Source: Paracoccus hibiscisoli (GTDB taxonomy: Bacteria > Pseudomonadota > Alphaproteobacteria > Rhodobacterales > Rhodobacteraceae). Taken from it: DNA of 64,000 nt. The position numbers and the translations under genes are program-made. Positions 47,636-57,340 of this stretch are shown here, one piece after another (the stretch's first letter is position 1; each line of letters opens with the position of its first letter). The notes beneath the pieces were generated by a model that ran no database searches, was not told where the DNA came from, and saw nothing but the letters and a program-made list of their open reading frames with translations. The stretch spans positions 1 through 64,000 of the forward strand of contig NZ_SUNH01000018.1 of assembly GCF_005048265.1 (NCBI RefSeq), given 5' to 3'.

Positions 47636-48637
47636 TCAGATCAGCTTGCCCATCGCCACGGCCGTGTCCGACATGCGGTTCGAGAAGCCCCATTCGTTGT
47701 CGTACCAGGTCAGGATGCGGACCATGCGGCCCTCCATGACCTTGGTCTGGTCCATGTGGAAGATCGACGAATGCGGATCGTGGTTGAAGTCGGTCGAGAC
47801 CAGCGATTCCTCGGTATAGCCCAGCACGCCCTTCAGCGGGCCGTCGGCGGCGGCCTTGATCGCGGCGTTGACTTCGGCGACCGAGGTGTCGCGGCTGGCC
47901 TCGAACACCAGATCCACGACCGAGACGTTGGGCGTGGGCACGCGGATGGCCACGCCGTCCAGCTTGCCCTTCAGTTCCGGCAGGACCAGGCCCACGGCCT
48001 TGGCGGCCCCGGTCGAGGTCGGGATCATCGACAGCGCCGCGGCGCGGGCGCGGTACAGATCCTTGTGCATCGTGTCCAGCGTGGGCTGATCGCCGGTATA
48101 GCTGTGGATCGTGGTCATGAAGCCGCGATCGATGCCGATCGTGTCGTTCAGGACCTTGACCACCGGCGACAGGCAGTTCGTCGTGCAGCTGGCGTTCGAG
48201 ACGACCAGGTCGTCCTTGGTCAGCGTGTCGTGGTTCACGCCATAGACGATGGTCTTGTCGGCATTGTCGCCCGGCGCCGAGATCAGCACGCGCTTGGCGC
48301 CCGTCGACAGATGCGCCTGAACCTTGTCCTTGGACGTGAACAGGCCCGTGCATTCCATGATGACGTCGACATCGCCCCAGGGCAGCTCTGCCGGGTTGCG
48401 GATGGCGGTGACCTTGATCGGGCCGCGACCCACGTCGATGCTGTCGCCCGACACCGTCACCGTGGCCGGAAAGCGGCCATGGACGCTGTCATAGCGCAGC
48501 AGGTGGGCGTTCGTCTCGACCGGGCCCAGGTCGTTGATGGCGACGACCTCGATGTCGGTGCGGCCCGATTCGATGATTGCGCGCAGGACGTTGCGACCGA
48601 TCCGGCCGAAGCCGTTGATGGCGACCTTGACTGCCAT
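47636..48637 (-). CDS. gap: Glyceraldehyde-3-phosphate dehydrogenase
   Basis: A 333-residue tetrameric enzyme. The NAD-binding start is [16 protein letters not shown]; the active-site Cys151 is in SNASCTTNC; and [12 protein letters not shown] is near the C-terminus. Asp36 at the end of the second strand (AINDLGP) indicates NAD rather than NADP. ATG 48637 is the conserved start. A 47-codon gene follows upstream on the same strand. Confidence 0.97.
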   Translation of the reverse strand: MAVKVAINGFGRIGRNVLRAIIESGRTDIEVVAINDLGPVETNAHLLRYDSVHGRFPATVTVSGDSIDVGRGPIKVTAIRNPAELPWGDVDVIMECTGLFTSKDKVQAHLSTGAKRVLISAPGDNADKTIVYGVNHDTLTKDDLVVSNASCTTNCLSPVVKVLNDTIGIDRGFMTTIHSYTGDQPTLDTMHKDLYRARAAALSMIPTSTGAAKAVGLVLPELKGKLDGVAIRVPTPNVSVVDLVFEASRDTSVAEVNAAIKAAADGPLKGVLGYTEESLVSTDFNHDPHSSIFHMDQTKVMEGRMVRILTWYDNEWGFSNRMSDTAVAMGKLI

Positions 48638-48731
48638 GGGTATCCCTCTCGAGCAGGTGATGGTTGCCCGTGGTGTAGCGTGGCGGCAGGGGCGATGCAA
48701 ATGCCGAAACGGCCGCCGGGCCCGTCAGCCC

Positions 48732-48875
48732 TCAGCGCCAGAAGCTGACATATTCGATGAACTGGTCCATCGTCCTGGCCGCGACCAGCGGAAGGTCGCC
48801 CCCCAGCCAGATCTGGTCCACGGCGAACACTGCGACGATCAGCAGCAGCAGGGCAATGGCGATCTGGTTGGTCAT
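48732..48875 (-). CDS. 47-residue single-span membrane protein
   Basis: The sequence has one membrane helix (IAIALLLLIVAVFAVDQIWL), then LPLVAARTMDQFIEYVSFWR. Small proteins of this pattern (helix, Leu/Ala-rich linker, ending in FWR) accompany gap in Rhodobacterales. The role is unknown. ATG 48875 is preferred over in-frame upstream starts because the preceding residues are Arg/Pro-rich and non-conserved in character. It lies 94 bp upstream of gap. Confidence 0.6.
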   Translation of the reverse strand: MTNQIAIALLLLIVAVFAVDQIWLGGDLPLVAARTMDQFIEYVSFWR

Positions 48876-48931
48876 CGGGGCCTCCGGTCGCGGGGTTATC
48901 GCCCGGGCGCGCGGCGGGGACAAGCCCGCGC

Positions 48932-49942
48932 CTATTCCTCGTCCTGCGGCAGCTTGAGGGTCAGCTGGTTGGATTCCTGCAGGCGGCGGATGGCGTTGAT
49001 GACCTCGGTCATGGCCTCATCGACTTCCTTGGCGCGCGGCTTGCCGAGGGCCTCGCGTTCCTCGCGCAGGCCGTCGGCCATGCGCTGCGACAGGTTGGAC
49101 AGGATGAACTCGGCCGCGGCGGCATCGGCCTCTGCCGGGGCCGCAAGGGCCCGCACCAGGGTCGTCTGGTCCAGCTCTCGGACGATCTTGGGGACCTCGC
49201 GCGGTTCGATCCGGGCGGGGATATGGGCAAAGATGAAGATCGCCTTGCGCACCCCATCCGCGAATTCCATGTCGCGTTCGTCCAGCGCGCCCAGCACGTC
49301 GTCGCGCAGATCGGCGGTCGCGAAGTTCAGGATCGCCCCCATCCTGTCGCAGGCGGGCGTCGGGATGGCGGGTTTGGGCAGCGCCTCGGCCGCCTGCAGC
49401 AGGACCAGCCCCACCCGGCGCAGCGCGGCGGGCGTCACGCCCGAGGTCATCGACATCGCCTGCGCCACGACCCGCGCGCGTTCGCGGGGCAGGGCGATGA
49501 AGGTGGCGGATGCCGCCTCGACCGGCAGCTTGGACAGCATCAGCGCCACCAGCTCGACCGATTCGGCATTGGCCAGCGCGATCAGCGATTCCTTGGGCAG
49601 ATCGCACAGCCGCACCCAGGGGTCCGAATGCCCGTTGATGGCGGCTGTCCGGCGCAGCTGGTCGGTGCTGTCATCCGACAGGCGCGCGCCCAGCATGGCC
49701 AGCGTGCCGTCCAGATTGCCGGGAAAGGTGACGCCCACCGCCTCTAGCCGATCGCAGAATTCGGTGATGACCGCATCACGGGTGTTGCGGTCAATCAGCT
49801 CCATCCCGGCCATTTCCTGCGCCAGCAGGGTCTGGGTCGCGGTGTCCAGGCGGTCCAGGCCCGCAACCTCGTCATCGTCCAGCAAAAGGCGCACGATCAC
49901 CGCCGCCTTCTGCCGCTGGTTCAGCCCCGTCTGGCTTGTCAT
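48932..49942 (-). CDS. fliG: Flagellar motor switch protein FliG-like, isolated from other flagellar genes
   Basis: A 336-residue FliG homologue. N-domain about 1-95 (RQKAAVIVRLLLDDDEVAGLDRL), middle domain about 105-190 (HSDPWVRLCDLPKESLIALANAE), C-domain about 200-325 (LRDDVLGALDERDMEFADGVRKAIFIF). Aligning SQRMADGLREEREALGKPR with the E. coli torque helix, the charged torque residues Arg281, Asp288/289 and Arg297 are kept as Arg, Glu-Glu and Arg, so stator contact looks preserved. No basal-body gene is nearby; its partners must lie elsewhere, or it serves another machine. It lies downstream of purB on the same strand. Confidence 0.88.
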   Translation of the reverse strand: MTSQTGLNQRQKAAVIVRLLLDDDEVAGLDRLDTATQTLLAQEMAGMELIDRNTRDAVITEFCDRLEAVGVTFPGNLDGTLAMLGARLSDDSTDQLRRTAAINGHSDPWVRLCDLPKESLIALANAESVELVALMLSKLPVEAASATFIALPRERARVVAQAMSMTSGVTPAALRRVGLVLLQAAEALPKPAIPTPACDRMGAILNFATADLRDDVLGALDERDMEFADGVRKAIFIFAHIPARIEPREVPKIVRELDQTTLVRALAAPAEADAAAAEFILSNLSQRMADGLREEREALGKPRAKEVDEAMTEVINAIRRLQESNQLTLKLPQDEE

Positions 49943-50015
49943 GCGCGCCTCCGATCACAATCCGTGCCGCAAGAATGCCACGACAACCCTAACGCAAGGT
50001 TGACGCCCGACGGTT

Positions 50016-51329
<1,314 letters not shown>

Positions 51330-51474
51330 GGCGGGCTCCTTTTGCTGCGTCGGGGCATAGCGGGGCAGGGGGGCGGGGGCAAGTTTTCATGCGTTGCGCA
51401 CGACTGGCGGGGGAACATTCCGCAGGCGCGGCGGGTTCGGTCGCAACAGTTCAGACAACCGACCGGAGATTGCC

Positions 51475-52143
51475 ATGCGCCGCCCCCACGACCCCACTGC
51501 CCCCGCCACCGAGGCCGACCGCACCAGCCAGACCCGGTTCGGACCCCGGCCCGTCCCCACGGGCCACCGCCCCGCCTCCGCCCCGCGCCGCGCGGCATCG
51601 CGTCAGGACGACGTGACGACCTCGGCCAAGGTCGTGGTCTGGGCGGGCGTCGCCTTGGGCGTCGCGGGCATCACGGCCGCGTCCAGCCTGCTGGCGCGCA
51701 AGCTGGCCGGCGGGGACGATCATCCGCGCCCGTCCTATGACCGCGCCTCTCATGACCGCCCCCCGGTGGCCCCGCGCTTTGCCACGCTCGACGAGGAGGA
51801 GCGCGAGGCGATGCGCCGCCGCGTCCGCGCCCAAGCGCGTGAGGACAGCGCCCAGGCCGCCCGCCTGCGCGCCAACGCGTCGCGCGGTCGGGGCGGCAAT
51901 GTCGCCCAGAACCTGACGCGCACCGCAACCGACCTGTCGCAGGGTCTGAACGGCGTGGCGCAGTCGCTGGCCGCGGCGTTCCAGTCGTTCCGCGGCGTGT
52001 CCAGCCAGGCCACGACCATCGTCGGCGATTTCGTGGCGGCCGCCGATCAGCTGCGCGCCATCCTGAACGGCGCGCCCGGACCCCGGCCCGGCGCCACGCA
52101 GGACCGCGCGCCCCGCGCGCCGCATGACGACACCCGGATCTGA
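51475..52143 (+). CDS. Unknown protein with one membrane span and a helical C-terminus
   Basis: 222 residues: a Pro/Arg-rich cytosolic N-terminus (about 1-45), one hydrophobic segment (VVVWAGVALGVAGITAASSLLA), an Arg-rich region, then an amphipathic helical stretch of about 70 residues (LTRTATDLSQGLNGVAQSLAAAFQSFRG, TTIVGDFVAAADQLRAIL), resembling apolipoprotein/phasin-like helices. I do not recognise a family. GGAGATTGCC precedes the ATG. It lies 24 bp before the YihY/BrkB gene and is probably in an operon with it, so an envelope function is possible. Confidence 0.75.
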   Translation: MRRPHDPTAPATEADRTSQTRFGPRPVPTGHRPASAPRRAASRQDDVTTSAKVVVWAGVALGVAGITAASSLLARKLAGGDDHPRPSYDRASHDRPPVAPRFATLDEEEREAMRRRVRAQAREDSAQAARLRANASRGRGGNVAQNLTRTATDLSQGLNGVAQSLAAAFQSFRGVSSQATTIVGDFVAAADQLRAILNGAPGPRPGATQDRAPRAPHDDTRI

Positions 52144-52167
52144 TCCGGACCACGAAAGGGACCCCGC

Positions 52168-53184
52168 ATGACCAGACAGCCCGGCATCGCCGACGCGTTC
52201 TTCGCCCCCCTGGATCAGGAAACGCGTCAGCGGTTCGGGCTGGAGGGCGATCAGCCCGCCGACGCCGCCCCCACCGGCCCCCAGCCCGGCCTGCGCGACA
52301 TGTCGCGGGCCGATGTGATCGCGGTCGCCAAATCCACCGTGAAGCAGATCGGCGAGGACCGGGTGACGTCGGTGTCGGGGGGCGTGACGTTCTTTGGGCT
52401 GCTGTCGCTGTTCCCGGCGATCACGGCTTTTGTGTCGCTCTATGGTCTGTGGGCCGATCCCACCACGATCCAGTCGCATCTGGCGATGCTGGAGGATCTG
52501 CTGCCCGAAAGCTCACTGGAAATCATCCGCGGGCAGGTCGTTTCGATCGCTTCGGCCTCGACCGGGGCCCTGTCCGTGGCGGGGTTCATCGCGCTGCTGG
52601 TGGCCTTCTGGTCGGCCAATGGCGGGATGAAGGCGTTGCTGTCGGCACTGAACGTCGCGGTCTTTCAGCGCGAGACGCGTGGCTTTGTCCGGCTGAACCT
52701 GGTGGCGATGGCCTTCACCCTGGGCGGGTTGGCGATGATCGTGCTGATGCTGGGCGTGATCGCGGTGCTGCCTTGGGTGCTGCGCCTGCTGCCCATCGGG
52801 TGGGGGGCAGAGACGATCCTGTCGATCATCCGCTGGCCGCTGATGCTGGGCCTGCTGGTCCTGGCGTTGGCGGCGGTCTATCGGTGGGGGCCCGCGGCGC
52901 CCAAGTCACGCTGGCGGTGGGTGTCGCCTGGCGCGGTCTTTGCGGCTCTGGCGCTGGTCATCACCTCGATGCTGTTTTCCTGGTATGCGGTGAATTTCGG
53001 CAACTATAACGAAACCTATGGGTCGCTTGGTGCGGTGATCGCGCTGATGACCTGGCTGTGGCTGAACGCCACGATCGTGCTGGTCGGCGCCGAGATCAAC
53101 TCCGAGCTTGAGCGGCACCTCAAGCACATGGCCGGCCTGTCCGACGAGCGGCCCCTGTCGCCTGAGACAACTGATGCGGCCTGA
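52168..53184 (+). CDS. YihY/BrkB family inner membrane protein
   Basis: 338 residues. The family core spans about 50-310: VTSVSGGVTFFGLLSLFPAITAFVSLYGL, SIASASTGALSVAGFIALLVAFWSANGGMKALLSALN, SWYAVNFGNYNETYGSLGAVIALMTWLWLNATIVLVGAEINSELE. Six membrane helices are expected. BrkB was once thought to be an RNase (RNase BN); the actual role is unclear and may involve lipid or solute transport. The N-terminal about 45 residues are hydrophilic. Confidence 0.9.
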   Translation: MTRQPGIADAFFAPLDQETRQRFGLEGDQPADAAPTGPQPGLRDMSRADVIAVAKSTVKQIGEDRVTSVSGGVTFFGLLSLFPAITAFVSLYGLWADPTTIQSHLAMLEDLLPESSLEIIRGQVVSIASASTGALSVAGFIALLVAFWSANGGMKALLSALNVAVFQRETRGFVRLNLVAMAFTLGGLAMIVLMLGVIAVLPWVLRLLPIGWGAETILSIIRWPLMLGLLVLALAAVYRWGPAAPKSRWRWVSPGAVFAALALVITSMLFSWYAVNFGNYNETYGSLGAVIALMTWLWLNATIVLVGAEINSELERHLKHMAGLSDERPLSPETTDAA

Positions 53185-53369
53185 GCCGCACCGGTGAGGC
53201 GAATGCCGTGAGCGGGATCAGACAAGGCTCCCTTGCTTGCGCGGTGGCAGCGTAGAGCGTCGGCCCGTACCGGGGCACCCTAGGCCTCCGGCAGACCCGG
53301 CCCGCGCGAAACTGCTTGACTGCCCCCAGCCCGCTGCCAAAAGGATGGGGCATCTTACGGCGAGTTCCG

Positions 53370-53708
53370 ATGACCCTGTCCCCCTACGTTCCGCTTGGCG
53401 CGGCCATCGCGCTGGAGGTGCTGGGCACAACCCTGCTGCAGCGCTCTGAACAGTTCACACGTCTGGCGCCCACGGTCGGGATGGCGGTGTGTTATCTGGT
53501 CAGCTTTTACCTGCTGTCGGTCAGCCTCAAGGTGCTGCCCCTGGGCGTCGCCTATGCCATCTGGAGCGCCTGCGGCGTGGCGCTGGTCGCGATGATCGGG
53601 CTGGTCGTGTTCGGCCAACGGCTGGACGGACCTGCGGTGCTGGGGCTGGTGCTGATCGTCACCGGGGTGATCGTGATCAACGTGTTCTCGCGCACCGTCG
53701 GGCATTAA
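53370..53708 (+). CDS. SMR family multidrug exporter (EmrE-like)
   Basis: 112 residues with four membrane helices. The essential Glu16 in the first helix (AIALEVLGTTLLQ), LPLGVAYAIWSACGVALVA and the final VLIVTGVIVINV are standard small-multidrug-resistance motifs. It exchanges protons for cationic compounds as a dual-topology dimer. ATG 53370 is the conserved start. The stop overlaps that of the convergent OmpA/MotB-type gene (TTAA). No recognisable promoter is evident in the 185-bp gap after the YihY gene. Confidence 0.93.
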   Translation: MTLSPYVPLGAAIALEVLGTTLLQRSEQFTRLAPTVGMAVCYLVSFYLLSVSLKVLPLGVAYAIWSACGVALVAMIGLVVFGQRLDGPAVLGLVLIVTGVIVINVFSRTVGH

Positions 53709-55372
53709 CGCTCGGTCAGTTTCAGCTCGATCCGGCGGTTCAGGGCGCGGCCTTCGGGGCTGTCCTCGGGGGCGATGGGGCGCGTGTCCGCAAAACCAGT
53801 AGGCGCCAGCCGCGCCGCCGGAAAGCCCAGATCATCGGCCAGATAGCGGACCACAGCCAGCGCCCGACCCTGGCTCAGCTCCCAGTTGTCGGCATAGCGC
53901 CCGGTGCCGGACAGCGGCAGGCTGTCGGTATGGCCGTCCACGCGGATGATCCAGTCGATCTCGGGCGGGATCTCTCCGGCCACGTCGGTCAGCAGCGCGG
54001 CCAGACCCGCGATCTGGTCGCGGCCCGCGCCCGACAGCGTCGCCTCGCCCGGCGCGAACAGCACCTCGGACTGGAAGACGAAGCGGTCGCCGACCACCTG
54101 CACCCCCTCGCGGCCCGACAGGATCTGGGACAGGCGGCCAAAAAATTCGGACCGATAGCGGACCAGATCCTGCGCCTCGGCCTCGGCACGCAGGCGGGCC
54201 TCCTCCTCCAGGGCCAGGCGGGCGCGGGTCTCCTCGGCGGCGCGGACCAGGGCGGCGTTCAGCTGCTGCCCCAGATCGGACACGCGCAGCTCGGCATCGG
54301 CCTGCTCGTCCCCGGCGGCATCCAGCAGCGCCTGCAGCGATCCCAGCTGGGCGCGCAGCTGGGCCACCTGCTCGTTCAGGGCGGCGACGCGGCGCTGGCT
54401 GTCCTGCGACAGATCCTGCTGATCGGCCAGCTGCGCCCGCGCGGTGGCCAGCAGGGCGGCCTGACGCTCGGCCTCGGTCAGCTGGGTCATGGCCTGGGCC
54501 TCGGCCTCGTCGCGGGCGGCATTGGCGGCGGCCAGCAGGGTCAGCGTCTCCTCCGCCTCGCGGCGGCGTTCCTCCAGCGCCAGGGTCATCGCGGTCAGTT
54601 CGGCATCCGCACCCTCCAGGCGCTGGCGCAGCAGGGCTGCGGCCTCGGCCTCGGCCAGGCGGGTCTGCTCGGCCTCGGTCAGGCGGGTCTCGGTCTGTGC
54701 CAGCGTCGCCTGCTGCGCCTCGGTTTGGGCGCGCAGATCGGCGGCCAGCGCCTCCAGCGCGGCGGCGCGGGCGGCGGCCAGGCGCGCGGCCTCGGCCTGG
54801 GCATCGTTTTCCGACCGCGCCGCCGCCACCGCCAGTTCGGCGGCCGAGGCGCGGGTCTGCGCCTGATCCAGATCGGCCTCCAGCGCGCTCAGCCGGGTGG
54901 CGCTGGCGGCGCGTTCAGCCAGCAGCGCCGCGACCTCGGCCTCGAAATCGGTCAGGCGGGTGCGGGCCTGGTCCAGCTCCGACTGGCCCGTGGCCAGCTG
55001 GCTGGTCAGCCGCGCGATGCGGGCGGCGCGGTCGCGGGCCTCGGCCTCGGCGCGGGCGGCGCGCTCGGCCTCGGTCTCCAGCGATGCGGCCATCTCGGCC
55101 TCGCGGGTGGTGGCGGCGTTCAGCGCCTGGCCCAGGGCCGCGACCTGCGCACCCAGATCGTCCAGCTGGCGTTCTTGGCGAGAGATCACCTGCCCCTGAT
55201 CGGTGATCGTGCCGTCCTGGGTGGTGATCTGTTCGCGCAGCACCCCCTGCACCACGGTAAAAATCGTCAGCACGAACATCAGCACCAGCAGCAGCGCCGT
55301 CATCGCATCGACGAAGCCCGGCCAGATCGTGGACGAGAAACGCTGCGCCGATGAGCCGCGGGACAGGCGCAT
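53705..55372 (-). CDS. MotB/OmpA-like stator subunit with long coiled coil
   Basis: 555 residues. One N-terminal membrane helix (TIWPGFVDAMTALLLVLMFVLTIF) has Asp22, where MotB has its proton-carrying Asp. A coiled coil of about 330 residues, Ala/Glu/Arg-rich, follows (about 60-390). The C-terminal OmpA domain (about 415-555) has the peptidoglycan-binding pattern IIRVDGHTDSLPL ... NWELSQGRALAVVRYL. It is far longer than a flagellar MotB (about 300). With the MotA/TolQ-like gene upstream (4 bp gap) it should form an ion-driven stator crossing the periplasm. Confidence 0.88.
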   Translation of the reverse strand: MRLSRGSSAQRFSSTIWPGFVDAMTALLLVLMFVLTIFTVVQGVLREQITTQDGTITDQGQVISRQERQLDDLGAQVAALGQALNAATTREAEMAASLETEAERAARAEAEARDRAARIARLTSQLATGQSELDQARTRLTDFEAEVAALLAERAASATRLSALEADLDQAQTRASAAELAVAAARSENDAQAEAARLAAARAAALEALAADLRAQTEAQQATLAQTETRLTEAEQTRLAEAEAAALLRQRLEGADAELTAMTLALEERRREAEETLTLLAAANAARDEAEAQAMTQLTEAERQAALLATARAQLADQQDLSQDSQRRVAALNEQVAQLRAQLGSLQALLDAAGDEQADAELRVSDLGQQLNAALVRAAEETRARLALEEEARLRAEAEAQDLVRYRSEFFGRLSQILSGREGVQVVGDRFVFQSEVLFAPGEATLSGAGRDQIAGLAALLTDVAGEIPPEIDWIIRVDGHTDSLPLSGTGRYADNWELSQGRALAVVRYLADDLGFPAARLAPTGFADTRPIAPEDSPEGRALNRRIELKLTER

Positions 55373-55376
55373 GCCC

Positions 55377-56651
55377 TCAGCCCTCGCCGCGGGTCAGCAG
55401 ATCGTCGCGGAACGGGTCGCCAAAGCGCGCGGCCCGCACCGCCCGCGTCAGGACCAGGATGTCCGATCGCAGCTCGGCCAGCATCTCGTCCCGGCCTTCG
55501 GTCAGCTCGGCGGACAAACGGTCCAGTGCGGCCTCCAGGCGCGACAGGTCGGGGGCGGGGGGCGGGCTGTCGGCCAGCCGCGTCAGGGCCTGGGTCAGGC
55601 GGTCTGCCTGACCGTCCGATGCGCTGCGTTCGGCCTGGGCCTGCTGGACCAGCGCCTCGATGGCCTGGGCCATCACAACGACCCGCTCATCGGCCATCAG
55701 GGCGGCCTCCTCGCGCAGCGCGTCGCGTTCGGTGTGATAGGTCTGCAGGCGGTTCATCTGACCCGCCATCTGGTCCAGGAACCCCGCCAGCGCCGCCTGA
55801 TCGACCCCCTCGCCCTCGCCCGAGGCCACGCTGATGCGGGTAAAGCCCGACATCCACTCCTCCAGCTCTCGGTAGAAGCGGTTCTGGCCATGCGTCACGA
55901 ACAGCTCCAGGAGGCCCACGACCAGCGACCCCGCCAGACCCAGCAGCGAGGATGAGAACGCCGTGGCCATGCCGCCCAGCTGCGATTCAAGGCCGGTCAT
56001 CAGGTTCTGGAACAGCTCCAGCCCGGTTTCGCCATTTTGCGGCGACAGGGCGCGGATGGTGTCCACCACGGCGGGAATCGTCGTGGCCAGCCCATAGAAC
56101 GTGCCCAGAAGGCCCAGAAAGATCAGCAGGTTGGCCAGGTAACGGGTGATGTCGCGCGCCTCGTCAATGCGGGTCGCGACCGAATCCAGGATCGACCGGG
56201 CCGAGCTGGCGCTGATCGCGCCGCCCGCAGGTCCGCGCGACCCCAACAGCGAGGCCAGCGGCGCCAGCAGGCGGGGGGCCATGTCGTCACCGGTCGTGCG
56301 CTCCGCATTGCGGCGGCGGGCGGCGAAACGCTCGATCCAGCTGACCGATCCGACCAATTGCGCGACCTGCCAGAAACAGGCCAGCACGCCCAGGGCAAAG
56401 ACCGCCAGGATCAGCCCGTTCAGCCAGCGGTTCGCGTCAAAGATGGACAGGATGCGGCCATAGGCGAACCATCCCCCGGCCACCACCAGCCCCATCACCG
56501 TCAGCATCAGCAGGATCTGCCGCACCGGCTGCGAAAAGCGCGGCGCACCGCCGTCCGCCGTCAGCGCCTGGTCGCGCGTGGCCGAGATTCGGCGGTTCGT
56601 CAGGGTCAGCCGCGAGCGTCCCTGCGGGTCGCCATTGGTCGGATCGCTCAC
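55377..56651 (-). CDS. MotA/TolQ/ExbB-like proton channel subunit
   Basis: 424 residues. Four membrane segments: about 41-67 (ILLMLTVMGLVVAGGWFAYGRIL), 73-100 (LILAVFALGVLACFW), 165-190 (LLIFLGLLGTFYGLATTIPAVV) and 228-250 (SSLLGLAGSLVVGLLELF), with the MotA/ExbB-type Thr/Gly-rich GTFYGLATTI. A long helical C-terminal tail (about 280-410) extends into the cytoplasm, unlike ExbB. The start is GTG 56651, with ACGGGGA upstream. It pairs with the MotB/OmpA gene. Partner machinery is unknown. Confidence 0.87.
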   Translation of the reverse strand: MSDPTNGDPQGRSRLTLTNRRISATRDQALTADGGAPRFSQPVRQILLMLTVMGLVVAGGWFAYGRILSIFDANRWLNGLILAVFALGVLACFWQVAQLVGSVSWIERFAARRRNAERTTGDDMAPRLLAPLASLLGSRGPAGGAISASSARSILDSVATRIDEARDITRYLANLLIFLGLLGTFYGLATTIPAVVDTIRALSPQNGETGLELFQNLMTGLESQLGGMATAFSSSLLGLAGSLVVGLLELFVTHGQNRFYRELEEWMSGFTRISVASGEGEGVDQAALAGFLDQMAGQMNRLQTYHTERDALREEAALMADERVVVMAQAIEALVQQAQAERSASDGQADRLTQALTRLADSPPPAPDLSRLEAALDRLSAELTEGRDEMLAELRSDILVLTRAVRAARFGDPFRDDLLTRGEG

Positions 56652-56732
56652 CGGTAAATCCCCGTCCCGTCGATGCTTTTGCCCGACTGTAGGGCGGGCC
56701 GCCGCACTTGCCAAGCGTTCCGAAGTCCGGGG

Positions 56733-57278
56733 TCAACCGGCGGGCGGCATCAGTGCGCGCACGGCGCGCGACAGGGCATCCAGGTGGTCGTCGGGCATCC
56801 CGATCCGGGCCAGATGGGTGGCGGTGTTGAACAGGTAGTCGGCATTCGGGCCGCGACCGCCATGGGCGGCTGCAATGATGCGCGCCTGTTCCTGCGCGTC
56901 CAGACCGCCCGCATATTGCCAATGGTCGCGCCGCATCACATAGGCCAGCGCGCGCACCTGCCGCCCGTCCTCTAGCGCCAAGGGCAGGATCGCCTCGCGA
57001 TAGGCATCGGTGACCAGCTCGCGCGCGCGCAGATCGGCCAGGACGCGGTCATGATCGCGGGGCCTGATGCGCAGCGCCAGACCCCGGCACAGCGCGCCCT
57101 CCTGCGGGTCCAGGCCCAGGACCAGCCCAGGCAGGGCCTTTGTGCCGCGATGCTGGATGGATCGCAGGCAGAAGCTGCGGGCATAGCCGGCCAGATCGGC
57201 GCGCACGGCCTCCTGCGGATCAAAGCCCGGGTCCCAGATCAGCGATCCATAGCCAAAGACCCAATCGATGCGTTCCAT
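56733..57278 (-). CDS. Gamma-glutamylcyclotransferase, ChaC-like
   Basis: 181 residues. The signature opening WVFGYGSLIWDPGF is followed by a substrate-loop region (CLRSIQHRGTKALPGLVLGLD) and the catalytic Glu candidate in YREAILPL, then ALAYVMRRDHWQYAGGL. ChaC enzymes degrade glutathione to 5-oxoproline and Cys-Gly. ATG 57278 has an AAAGGA site; the longer frame to 57437 has a Pro/Arg-rich, unlikely N-terminus. It diverges from the DUF2125 gene. Confidence 0.92.
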   Translation of the reverse strand: MERIDWVFGYGSLIWDPGFDPQEAVRADLAGYARSFCLRSIQHRGTKALPGLVLGLDPQEGALCRGLALRIRPRDHDRVLADLRARELVTDAYREAILPLALEDGRQVRALAYVMRRDHWQYAGGLDAQEQARIIAAAHGGRGPNADYLFNTATHLARIGMPDDHLDALSRAVRALMPPAG

Positions 57279-57340
57279 TGTCCATCCTTTCGGGGCACAA
57301 GGTAGGACGACACAGGGTTGGAAAAAAGGGCAACACGGAC

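Noticed and set aside
53185..53369. A tRNA or structured RNA between the YihY and SMR genes
   Set aside because: GC-rich pairing segments exist, but no cloverleaf, anticodon arm or CCA end could be formed.
53705..56651. Zorya anti-phage system (ZorA/ZorB)
   Set aside because: The channel and stator subunits resemble ZorA/ZorB in outline, but no ZorC, ZorD or ZorE gene is adjacent; the neighbours are ChaC and an SMR exporter. The long coiled coil is in the MotB-like partner, not in the ZorA-type tail.
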